Origin: Rhodothermus profundi
GTDB taxonomy: Bacteria > Bacteroidota > Rhodothermia > Rhodothermales > Rhodothermaceae
DNA length: 64,000 nucleotides
Assembly: GCF_900142415.1 (NCBI RefSeq)
Contig: NZ_FRAU01000004.1
Span: forward strand, 186,001-250,000
Reading direction: 5' to 3'
The notes beneath the pieces are model-generated. The model was not told the origin of the DNA and ran no database searches. It worked only from the letters and a program-made list of their open reading frames with translations. Below are positions 15,730 to 23,399 of the stretch, piece after piece. The position numbers and the translations under genes are program-made. Every line of letters begins with the position of its first letter. Within the stretch, counting starts at the first letter, position 1.

Positions 15730-16878
15730 ATGCGTATTGGAATCTCTTGCTATCCGGTATATGGCGGCAGTGGCGTGGTAGCCACCGAGCTGGGCAAGGC
15801 CCTGGCAGCTCGCGGCCATCAAATCCACTTTATTGCATACTCTATGCCGTTTCGACTCTCCCACATTACTGAACGAATCTACTTTCATGAAGTGAACGTC
15901 AACGCCTATCCCCTCTTCGAGTATCCTCCCTATGATCTGGCCCTGACCAGCAAAATGGTGGACGTGGTCAAGTATGAAAAACTGGATCTGCTGCATGTGC
16001 ATTACGCCATTCCGCATGCCACCAGCGCGGTGCTGGCCCGCCAGATTCTGGAAAAACAGGGCATCTACGTGCCGGTAATCACAACGCTACACGGCACCGA
16101 CATTACGATCGTAGGTCAGGACCCATCGTTCAGTCCGGTGGTCACGTATTCGATCAATGAATCGGACGGAGTTACGGCCGTCTCCGACTACCTGCGTTGC
16201 GAAACGCTCACGCACTTTGAAGTTACCCGTCCTATTGAAGTGATCCCCAACTTCGTAAACACGCAGCGTTTTCGTCGGCTGAATAAGCTGCACTTCAAGC
16301 AGGCGCTGTGCCCCCAGGGCGAAAAGGTGATCGTGCATGTGTCGAACTTCCGTCCTGTCAAGCGCGTGCCTGAAGTCGTACGCGTATTTCATCGGCTCCG
16401 CCAGGAAGGCGTCGCGGTCAAGCTGCTGCTGGTGGGCGACGGCCCCGACCGGGTGCCCACCGAACACCTGGCTCGCGAGCTGGGCGTCTATGAGGACGTG
16501 CGTTTCCTGGGCAAACAGGACCCGGTCGAAGAGATTCTCTCGATTGCGGATGTTTTCCTTATGCCCAGTGGCTCTGAAACATTTGGGCTGGCCGCACTTG
16601 AGGCAATGGCATGTGGCGTGCCCGTTGTAGCCAGCCATATCGGCGGCCTACCGGAACTGATCGTGGACGGTGAAACAGGCTTTCTGTGCCCACTCGGCGA
16701 CCTGGACGCCTTCACCGACCGAACCCGCCGCATTCTAACCGACAATGGGCTCTGGGAACGCATGAGTAAGGCAGCCCGCCAGCGGGCCGTGGAACATTTC
16801 GACACGGAACGCATCGTTCCCCGCTACGAAGCCTACTACGAGCAGGTATTAGCACAGACCGCACCCCGGATGGTCTGA
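15730..16878 (+). CDS. bshA: N-acetyl-alpha-D-glucosaminyl L-malate synthase
   Basis: 382 residues, the normal BshA length. The start MRIGISCYPVYGGSGVVATELG is family-specific, followed by HVHYAIPHATSA, THLGTDITIVG-like TLHGTDITIVGQD, NFVNTQRF, and the GT4 nucleotide-sugar site with ETFGLAALEAMACGVPV. BshA transfers GlcNAc from UDP-GlcNAc to L-malate, the first step of bacillithiol synthesis in the cytoplasm. BshB and BshC are not in the window. A kinase-fold gene follows after 5 bp, probably in the same transcript. Confidence 0.95.
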   Translation: MRIGISCYPVYGGSGVVATELGKALAARGHQIHFIAYSMPFRLSHITERIYFHEVNVNAYPLFEYPPYDLALTSKMVDVVKYEKLDLLHVHYAIPHATSAVLARQILEKQGIYVPVITTLHGTDITIVGQDPSFSPVVTYSINESDGVTAVSDYLRCETLTHFEVTRPIEVIPNFVNTQRFRRLNKLHFKQALCPQGEKVIVHVSNFRPVKRVPEVVRVFHRLRQEGVAVKLLLVGDGPDRVPTEHLARELGVYEDVRFLGKQDPVEEILSIADVFLMPSGSETFGLAALEAMACGVPVVASHIGGLPELIVDGETGFLCPLGDLDAFTDRTRRILTDNGLWERMSKAARQRAVEHFDTERIVPRYEAYYEQVLAQTAPRMV

Positions 16879-16883
16879 CGGCA

Positions 16884-17960
16884 ATGGCCCATCTAATCAG
16901 CCGCAAAAAACCAGCCTACCCTATCAGTGATTATCTGCGCTCCTACCTGGAGCGCTATGGACGCATCTACGATGGCGGCATCCGCTACGACGACCTGCTA
17001 CGCTACAACAACGCCATTCCGTTTTACGATGAGCAAGGGCGCGATACGCTCTGGTCAACGGTCTTCTACCCAGAACTTGAACAGAAAGAAATTCATGACC
17101 GCCTGCGGCTTACCTATGCGCTTCTGAAAGCAGACGGCGACTTCTCCATCGCCGATCACCTCTACATCGACCGGATTGACCTGTGCCTTTATGGCAACAC
17201 TTCGCCGTTCCGCGTGCGCATCGTCAATGCGCTCAATGACAACTTTGACTACTTCTACGTCAAACGCGTCGATGCCAACCGTATCTACGGCCTTGAACTG
17301 GAACACATCCTGTCTCCCAACCGCATCAACTATTTTATCTGGGGTGACACGATTATCGAAGAGCACATCATTGGAATCCCAGGCGATGACTTTATCAAGG
17401 ATCACATGCCAACAAACCGCTTCGACCAGGTCCGGCTGGCTAAGGAGTTTGTCAAGTTCAATGAACGCTGCTTCGTCCGCCTGCTGGGCGACATGCACGC
17501 AGGCAACTTCGTGATCGACGGAACGCCGGATCTGGAAAAGTGGCACTACCGCATCCGCCCGATCGACTTTGACCAGCAAAGCCATCACTGGCGCAAAGAA
17601 GTCTACCTCCCTGAGTGCTTCCACCAGAATATGCCCTTCGTCGAACTGGTTGCCGAATACCTGCCTGAAGAGACCATCATTCAGTACCAGAAAGAAGAAC
17701 GCGCCCTTATTGCCAACCGCATGCGCGTTTCGCGCGGCCGTTTCCAGGCGCTCATGGAAGTCATGCAGGAAGATCTGATTGCGCCCGAAGAAAACGTCCG
17801 GCGCCTGGGTGCGCAACTGGCCGAACACTATGGGGACGCTCGCTTTGAGCGTTGCCTGACCATGGGCGAGCTGGTGTGGTATTCAACGCAGATTGTCCTT
17901 GAGCGCAGCCGTCCGGCCTCCGTTGCCTTCTACTTACGCGCTGTTACGGGCTTACCCTGA
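16884..17960 (+). CDS. Predicted protein-kinase/APH-fold protein, function unknown
   Basis: 358 residues, soluble. No named family comes to mind, but kinase-fold landmarks appear in order. FYVKRVD holds a possible beta-3 Lys127, followed by LELEH (alpha-C Glu). The hinge-like IIEEHIIGIPGDDF is at ~157-170. The catalytic-loop-like LLGDMHAGNFVID is at 200-212, and PIDFDQ at 226-231 is a DFG/DxD-like metal site. The H-x-G/A-N then D-F-D order matches aminoglycoside-phosphotransferase-like kinases. Five bp after bshA and tail-to-tail (1 bp) with an MBL gene. The substrate is unknown; a link to thiol metabolism is only suggested by the pairing. Confidence 0.62.
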   Translation: MAHLISRKKPAYPISDYLRSYLERYGRIYDGGIRYDDLLRYNNAIPFYDEQGRDTLWSTVFYPELEQKEIHDRLRLTYALLKADGDFSIADHLYIDRIDLCLYGNTSPFRVRIVNALNDNFDYFYVKRVDANRIYGLELEHILSPNRINYFIWGDTIIEEHIIGIPGDDFIKDHMPTNRFDQVRLAKEFVKFNERCFVRLLGDMHAGNFVIDGTPDLEKWHYRIRPIDFDQQSHHWRKEVYLPECFHQNMPFVELVAEYLPEETIIQYQKEERALIANRMRVSRGRFQALMEVMQEDLIAPEENVRRLGAQLAEHYGDARFERCLTMGELVWYSTQIVLERSRPASVAFYLRAVTGLP

Positions 17961-17961
17961 G

Positions 17962-18609
17962 CTACCACGGAAAGGCACCGGTCAGGAATGGATTGTGCTG
18001 CCGCTCCTGACCGATGGTGGTTTCGGGGCCATGTCCTGGATAAACGCGCGTCTCGTCGCCCAGGGGAAGTAACTTTTGAAAGATCGACTGCATAAGCACA
18101 GGAAGGCTGCCCCCGGGCAGATCGGTCCGGCCAATTGATCCCTGAAAGAGTACGTCGCCTACAATAACCAGCCGATGCTGCTCATCATAAAAGCTAATAG
18201 ACCCCGGCGAATGCCCCGGCGTATGCAGTACTTTCCACGTAGTCTGGCCAAACGTAATCGTATCCCCCTCATCTAAGAAGCCCTCCGGAGCGGGAGGCGG
18301 GTCGATCGGTACGCCAAAGAACTGCCCCTGCACATCGGCCTGCTCAAGCAGGGGGACATCTGCCCGATGCATCCAGAACCCCTTACCGGCATACTCGCTA
18401 AAAAACCGACACCCGAAGATGTGGTCGAGATGGGCGTGCGTCAGGAGCAAATGACGCAAGCGCAACCCATGACGCTCCAGGTAATCAACTACGGCCTGCT
18501 GCTCGGCTGGCGTGTGGCAGGCAGGGTCAACCAGCACGGCCTCGTCTCCATCGTGGCAGATATAGCAGTTCGTCTGAAAGGAATTGAAGGTGAACCGATG
18601 AATCTTCAT
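17962..18609 (-). CDS. MBL-fold hydrolase (glyoxalase II-like)
   Basis: 215 residues from the ATG at 18609, with GGGAG upstream; the frame extends to 18636. The start MKIHRFTFNSFQTNCYI and VLVDPA are typical of the YcbL/glyoxalase II-like group. Metal ligands are in THAHLDH, the HTPGHSPGSIS His, the VGDVLF Asp and the YPGHGPET His. The C-terminal HNPF is also conserved in this group. Likely a cytoplasmic Zn/Fe thioester or persulfide hydrolase. Its position opposite bshA is suggestive, since bacillithiol users have BSH-linked MBL enzymes, but the substrate is not shown. No gap for a terminator with the convergent neighbour. Confidence 0.88.
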   Translation of the reverse strand: MKIHRFTFNSFQTNCYICHDGDEAVLVDPACHTPAEQQAVVDYLERHGLRLRHLLLTHAHLDHIFGCRFFSEYAGKGFWMHRADVPLLEQADVQGQFFGVPIDPPPAPEGFLDEGDTITFGQTTWKVLHTPGHSPGSISFYDEQHRLVIVGDVLFQGSIGRTDLPGGSLPVLMQSIFQKLLPLGDETRVYPGHGPETTIGQERQHNPFLTGAFPW

Positions 18610-18780
18610 GGCTAACAGCTCCCTCACGTTTCGCACAAACTTATCATGCCCGACGCGCTTTGAAAAGCACCTGACCGGTTTTTCACGGGCTGTCCTAACC
18701 TGAGCGGAACATCTCCAGAACGTTTCCGTGCTGCTTAGGCCATCGGCCGAACGGAAAGCTGAGAAGCTGTAGCAGTACGT

Positions 18781-20043
18781 ATGGGGCGGTTTGTGCTATT
18801 TTCGGTCGGGCTTGTACTGGTGACGCTGGCCATCGACGGCTACGTCTATCTGCACTGGCGTCGCTTTGCTCAGTCCCGACCGGCATTGCGCTGGACGCTT
18901 ACCCTCTACCGGCTGCTGCTATGGATCATGCCGCTGGCGCTACCGGGCTATTTTCTCCTGTTCCGCTGGTGGGAAGTCGAACCTAAGCTGGCCCGCGCGC
19001 TATTTTTCGGGAGCTGGGCTTTCTACTACGTGCCCAAGGTGCCCATCGCGCTGGTGTTGCTGGTCAAAGACGGCATGCAGCAGCTCGTGCGGTTGGCGAT
19101 GCGGCTGCGTTCACGTCCAGCCCCCCTGGAGTCTTCTACAACCCAGACCAATACAGCCCGCCGCATGAGTCGCGCCGAATTTCTGCAAAAACTGGGATGG
19201 TCAGCCGCTGCCTTACCGTTTCTGGCGGTCGGAAACGGCGTGCTGCGCACGCGCTATGACTTCACCGTACATCGCGTGTCCCTACCGGTCCCCGACCTGC
19301 CCCGGGCCCTTGAAGGCCTGACCATTGGCCAGATCTCGGACCTGCACGCCGGTTCTTTTTTTGACGACCGCCCTGCTCATGAGGCAGTCGACCTGCTGCT
19401 GGCGCTCAAACCCGACCTGATTGTCATTACAGGCGACTATGTCAACCACGAGGCGGACGAGCTTCCCCTGATCCTGCCGGCGCTTCAGAAGCTGAAGGCC
19501 GAACTAGGGGTCTGGGGATGTCTGGGCAACCACGATCATTACGCCCACACGCCTGACGTAGTACGCCGGCTTCATGAACAAACGCCCCTGCGGCTATTAA
19601 TCAATGCGCACCACACGTTCCGCATCGACGGCGCCCGTCTTCATCTGATCGGTACCGACAACACCGGCTTTCGCCAGCGCTTTGCCGACCTGCCTCGAGC
19701 GCTGGCCGGCCTTGAAGCCGACCCCAACGGCGAAGAATTCCGGTTGCTCCTGGCACATGACCCTTCCTTCTGGGACCTTGAAGTGCGTCCGGGGTATCCT
19801 GACATCGACCTGATGCTCTGTGGCCACACGCACGGAGGCCAGATCGGCATTGAACTGGGTCCGCTACGCTGGGGACTGGCGCGCCTGGTCTATGAACGCT
19901 GGGCCGGCCTCTACGTGGAACCGGCTCCTACCCCTCGAGGTCGTCAATACCTGTACGTCAACCGCGGTGTGGGAACCGTCGGCCCTCCGCTTCGACTGGG
20001 CATTCGTCCAGAAATCACGCTCCTTACGCTGCACCGCGCCTGA
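18781..20043 (+). CDS. Membrane-anchored metallophosphoesterase (YkuE/LpxG-like)
   Basis: 420 residues. The first ~110 hold about three or four transmembrane segments. An RRMSRAEFLQKLGW stretch near residue 127 resembles a degenerate Tat motif before another hydrophobic segment. The calcineurin-like domain follows: ISDLHAG, ITGDYVNHE, GNHDHY, LLAHDP and CGHTHGGQ supply the dinuclear metal ligands. This architecture matches YkuE-type phosphoesterases and LpxG, which hydrolyses UDP-2,3-diacylglucosamine in lipid A synthesis. The LptF/G permease gene 9 bp downstream supports a lipopolysaccharide-related role, but this is inference. Confidence 0.82.
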   Translation: MGRFVLFSVGLVLVTLAIDGYVYLHWRRFAQSRPALRWTLTLYRLLLWIMPLALPGYFLLFRWWEVEPKLARALFFGSWAFYYVPKVPIALVLLVKDGMQQLVRLAMRLRSRPAPLESSTTQTNTARRMSRAEFLQKLGWSAAALPFLAVGNGVLRTRYDFTVHRVSLPVPDLPRALEGLTIGQISDLHAGSFFDDRPAHEAVDLLLALKPDLIVITGDYVNHEADELPLILPALQKLKAELGVWGCLGNHDHYAHTPDVVRRLHEQTPLRLLINAHHTFRIDGARLHLIGTDNTGFRQRFADLPRALAGLEADPNGEEFRLLLAHDPSFWDLEVRPGYPDIDLMLCGHTHGGQIGIELGPLRWGLARLVYERWAGLYVEPAPTPRGRQYLYVNRGVGTVGPPLRLGIRPEITLLTLHRA

Positions 20044-20052
20044 GCGCCGATC

Positions 20053-21489
20053 ATGAAACACCTGCACCGCATGACGCTCAGCATGCTGCCCGGCCCCTTC
20101 CTGGGCTGGTTTGGCACGCTGATGTTTTTGCTCGTCATGCAGTTCCTCATCAAGTACCTGCCCGACCTGGTGGGCAAAGGACTGCCGCTGGGTATTATTC
20201 TGGAGCTCATCAGCTACAACCTGGCCTACATGGTCGTGCTTGCCGTCCCCATGGCCACGCTGATTGCCATGATCATGACGTTTGGACGGCTGGCCGAATC
20301 GAATGCCTATCAGGTTATCAAAAGCGCAGGGATCTCGCTGCTGCAACTGACCTGGCCTTTGCTAATCGTGGGTGCGTTGCTGACCGGCGCCATGATGTAC
20401 TTCAACAATCTGATTCTACCCGAAGCCAACCACCGCGCTCGCAACCTGTGGATCGACATCCAGCGCAAAAAACCGGGCTTTCAGTTACAACCCGGCGTAT
20501 TCTATGACGGAATCGAGGGCTACAGCATCCTTGTCCAGCACCGCGATCCTGAGACCGACTCGCTCCGTGATATCACCATTTATGACTATCGCTACAGCGG
20601 GGAACACGCTGTCCTGAAAGCCCGGCGCGGCCTGCTGCAACCTATCGCTGGCGGCCGTTTTATCGATCTCATTCTGGAAGATGGGGAGTTTCACCGGTTG
20701 CGCCGTCTTGAAGGACAGGAGCGCTACGAGCGTCTGGCGTTTGCGCGCTACCGGCTGCGCCTGGATCTGTCGGACTTTGTGTTTACGCGAAGCCAGGAAG
20801 AAGGATATCGCACCGACCGCACCACGCCCACACCACAAATGCTAGCGCTGGTCGACTCCATGGAAGCGGAAGTGCAACGCAACCGGCAGCGCATTCGCCA
20901 GCTTCTACTGGGCGTGCTGCATCCCACAGCGCAGCGCACTGCGGCAAAGACGCCCGCTTTCCAGGCAGCCGCAGATGACATGCTGCTTTCCCGCCCAGTC
21001 CTGCAAGGGCTTCCCGACACCCGGCGCAGTATGCTCTACGAACTGGCGCTCCAGCAGAGCCGCCGACTCCAGACGCAGATTGAAGAACTACAACGAACAG
21101 TTCAGTGGACAAAGCGACGGGCGGATCGCTACCGCGTCGAGATCCACAAGAAATTCTCCATCGCAGTTGCCTGCCTGATCTTCGTACTTATCGGCATGCC
21201 GCTCGGTCTGAGCGTGCGCCGCGGAGGACTGGGGCTGGCTGGCGGGCTGGCCCTGGGCATCTTTTTGTTTTACTGGATCACGCTGGTACAGGGCGAAAAA
21301 CTGGCTGATCGCGGCTACCTGGCTCCCTGGCTTGGCATGTGGCTTCCTAATCTGGTCATGGGGCTGATCGGGTTGGTGCTGGTCACCTATGTTTCGTTTG
21401 ACCTGCGCGTGACGCGCCCGCTGGTGTGGCTAACCCAAAAACTGCACGCATTGCGTGATGCTGTATCTCGTCCCTACGCCTATCGGTAA
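20053..21489 (+). CDS. LptF/LptG-family lipopolysaccharide export permease
   Basis: 478 residues, longer than E. coli LptF/G (~360). N-terminal transmembrane segments include FLGWFGTLMFLLVMQFLIKYLPDLVGKG and the coupling region around AMIMTFGRLAESNAYQVIKSAGIS, typical of YjgP/YjgQ. A large periplasmic jellyroll domain follows, with an extra charged helical stretch (~260-360). Three C-terminal segments begin KKFSIAVACLIFVLIGMPLGLSVRRGG, the family signature. With LptB and partner it extracts lipopolysaccharide from the inner membrane. Start is 9 bp after the phosphoesterase; the 3' end overlaps rsmI by 35 bp. Confidence 0.93.
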   Translation: MKHLHRMTLSMLPGPFLGWFGTLMFLLVMQFLIKYLPDLVGKGLPLGIILELISYNLAYMVVLAVPMATLIAMIMTFGRLAESNAYQVIKSAGISLLQLTWPLLIVGALLTGAMMYFNNLILPEANHRARNLWIDIQRKKPGFQLQPGVFYDGIEGYSILVQHRDPETDSLRDITIYDYRYSGEHAVLKARRGLLQPIAGGRFIDLILEDGEFHRLRRLEGQERYERLAFARYRLRLDLSDFVFTRSQEEGYRTDRTTPTPQMLALVDSMEAEVQRNRQRIRQLLLGVLHPTAQRTAAKTPAFQAAADDMLLSRPVLQGLPDTRRSMLYELALQQSRRLQTQIEELQRTVQWTKRRADRYRVEIHKKFSIAVACLIFVLIGMPLGLSVRRGGLGLAGGLALGIFLFYWITLVQGEKLADRGYLAPWLGMWLPNLVMGLIGLVLVTYVSFDLRVTRPLVWLTQKLHALRDAVSRPYAYR

Positions 21490-22198
21490 CCTGGAAGACC
21501 TTACGCTGCGCGCCTTGCGGATCCTGCGTGAAGTAGATCTGATAGCCTGTGAGGACACGCGCACCTCGGCTAAGCTGCTCCGCCACTACGGTATCACCAC
21601 CCCCACCACCAGCTATCATGCCCACAATGAAGCCCGCAAAGCCGCACAACTGGTGGCCCGCATGGAAGCGGGCGCACGCGTCGCTCTGATTACCGATGCC
21701 GGCACACCTGGCATCAGTGATCCTGGCTTCCGTTTAGTACGCGCTTGCCTGCAGCGACGTATTCCCGTGATAGCCCTTCCAGGTCCCACTGCGTTCGTGC
21801 CGGCGCTGGCTGCCAGTGGCCTTCCCACCGATCGATTTGTATTCGAAGGCTTCCTCCCCACCAAAAAAGGTCGCCAAAAACGCCTGGCCGAACTGGCAAC
21901 CGAACCCCGCACGATGGTGCTGTACGAAGCGCCGCATCGGCTGGTCCGTACGCTTGGCGATCTGGCGCAGGCGCTGGGCGACGAACGACCGGCTGTCGTC
22001 GCCCGAGAGCTGACCAAAACATTTGAAGCGTTTGCCCGGGGCACACTGCGCACGCTCCATGCATACTATGCAGCCCAGCCGCGCGTGCGCGGTGAGATCG
22101 TACTCATTGTGGCTGGTACCACCTACCGTCCCGATCCTGACTGGCCACGTGAACAGGCTCTCATTATGTCATCATACGTTTCAGAAACACGCTCATGA
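21455..22198 (+). CDS. rsmI: 16S rRNA (cytidine1402-2'-O)-methyltransferase
   Basis: 247 residues; starts at GTG 21455 or ATG 21458. MLYLVPTPIGNLEDLTLRAL, IACEDTRTSAKLL, ITDAGTPGISDPG, ALPGPTAFVPALAASGLP and the FEGFLP block are RsmI signatures of the tetrapyrrole-methylase fold. It 2'-O-methylates C1402 of 16S rRNA. It overlaps the permease gene by 35 bp and the rtcA start by 4 bp, so translation is probably coupled along the operon. Confidence 0.96.
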   Translation: MMLYLVPTPIGNLEDLTLRALRILREVDLIACEDTRTSAKLLRHYGITTPTTSYHAHNEARKAAQLVARMEAGARVALITDAGTPGISDPGFRLVRACLQRRIPVIALPGPTAFVPALAASGLPTDRFVFEGFLPTKKGRQKRLAELATEPRTMVLYEAPHRLVRTLGDLAQALGDERPAVVARELTKTFEAFARGTLRTLHAYYAAQPRVRGEIVLIVAGTTYRPDPDWPREQALIMSSYVSETRS

Positions 22199-23277
22199 GC
22201 ACGCCTGCCCCTCTATCCCTGGATGGTAGCCAGCATTCTGGGAGCGGGACGCTGGTGCGCCAGGCAGTAGCCCTGGCAGCCCTGCTGGGCCGTCCCCTGC
22301 ACCTCTACAACATACGAGCACGACGCCAACCACCGGGGCTGCGCCCCCAGCACCTGAAGGCCGTTGAAGCCGTGGCAGAGTTAGTTAATGCCCGGTTGGA
22401 AGGTGCCAGAGTCGGCAGCCAACGCCTGACGTTTGCTCCTCGCAGCCGACCGCGTGGGGGCGTCTACCGATGGGACATTGGGACAGCAGGCTCCGCAACG
22501 CTCCTGGTGCAGACTGTTCTACCCGTACTGGCCTTTGCAGACAGTCCTACCCGGGCTATCATTCGAGGCGGATTGTTCCAGGATTTTGCCCCGACGTTTT
22601 TCCACCTGCACCATGCGTTACTTCCGCTTCTCAGCCGCATGGGGCTGGAAGCTCGCCTGACCATGCAACGGCCAGGGTACGTGCCCCGCGGTGGCGGCGA
22701 GCTGCTTCTGGAAGTCACTCCTTTACGCGCACCCCTCCAGCCGCTTCGACTGGAACAGCAGGGGCACCCCATCCGCGTCTTCGGCATCGCGCTGGCTTCC
22801 CACCTGAAGCAACGACGAGTAGCCGAACGCATGGCGCTCCGTTGTCGCCAACGGCTGGTGGAAGCCGGACTGCCCGACCCTCATATCGAAATCATGAACG
22901 ACACGAGAGCTTACCAGCCAGGCGCTGCCCTGGCCCTCTTTGTTGAAACCGACACGGGGGCTCTGCTGGGCGCAGATCAGGCTGGTGCCCCGGGCCGCCC
23001 TTCTGAAGTCATCGCCGACAACGTGGCCCATATGCTCGTGGAAGATCTGCGGTGTGGTGCCACTGTCGACCGCCACCTGGCCGACCAGCTTCTTCCCTAC
23101 GTGGCCCTGGCCCAAGGAACCTCCACATACTACCTGCCAATGGTTACTGATCACGTGATCTCAAGCTGCTGGCTGGTAGAACAATTGCTGGGCGTCTCGG
23201 TGCAGCGACAGGGACAAAAGCTCTCCGTCGCAGGGATTGCGCAGCAACCGGCGGCCGCTCCGCCTGCGACACGCTGA
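22195..23277 (+). CDS. rtcA: RNA 3'-terminal phosphate cyclase
   Basis: 360 residues. The N-terminal LDGSQHSGSGTLVR corresponds to the family DGSxGEGGGQxxR block, with GEG changed to HSG. RPGLRPQHLKAV-like PPGLRPQHLKA, DIGTAGSATLLVQTVLPVL, RPGYVPRGGGE and DRHLADQLLPYVALAQG follow; His294 in the last block is the expected nucleotidylated residue. RtcA uses ATP to convert RNA 3'-phosphates to 2',3'-cyclic phosphates. No rtcB or rtcR is nearby. It is joined to rsmI by a 4-bp ATGA overlap, an uncommon setting. Confidence 0.93.
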   Translation: MSTPAPLSLDGSQHSGSGTLVRQAVALAALLGRPLHLYNIRARRQPPGLRPQHLKAVEAVAELVNARLEGARVGSQRLTFAPRSRPRGGVYRWDIGTAGSATLLVQTVLPVLAFADSPTRAIIRGGLFQDFAPTFFHLHHALLPLLSRMGLEARLTMQRPGYVPRGGGELLLEVTPLRAPLQPLRLEQQGHPIRVFGIALASHLKQRRVAERMALRCRQRLVEAGLPDPHIEIMNDTRAYQPGAALALFVETDTGALLGADQAGAPGRPSEVIADNVAHMLVEDLRCGATVDRHLADQLLPYVALAQGTSTYYLPMVTDHVISSCWLVEQLLGVSVQRQGQKLSVAGIAQQPAAAPPATR

Positions 23278-23399
23278 GCGCAAGTCCTGCACGCACTTTT
23301 GGCCTCTGTTTGACCTCTACCGCACTGCTTTCGGGGCAACCCGCCCGTTGGCCCGGCGTTAGAAAGGCGTTTTTTCGGGAAATCCTAACCCCTGCCCCG

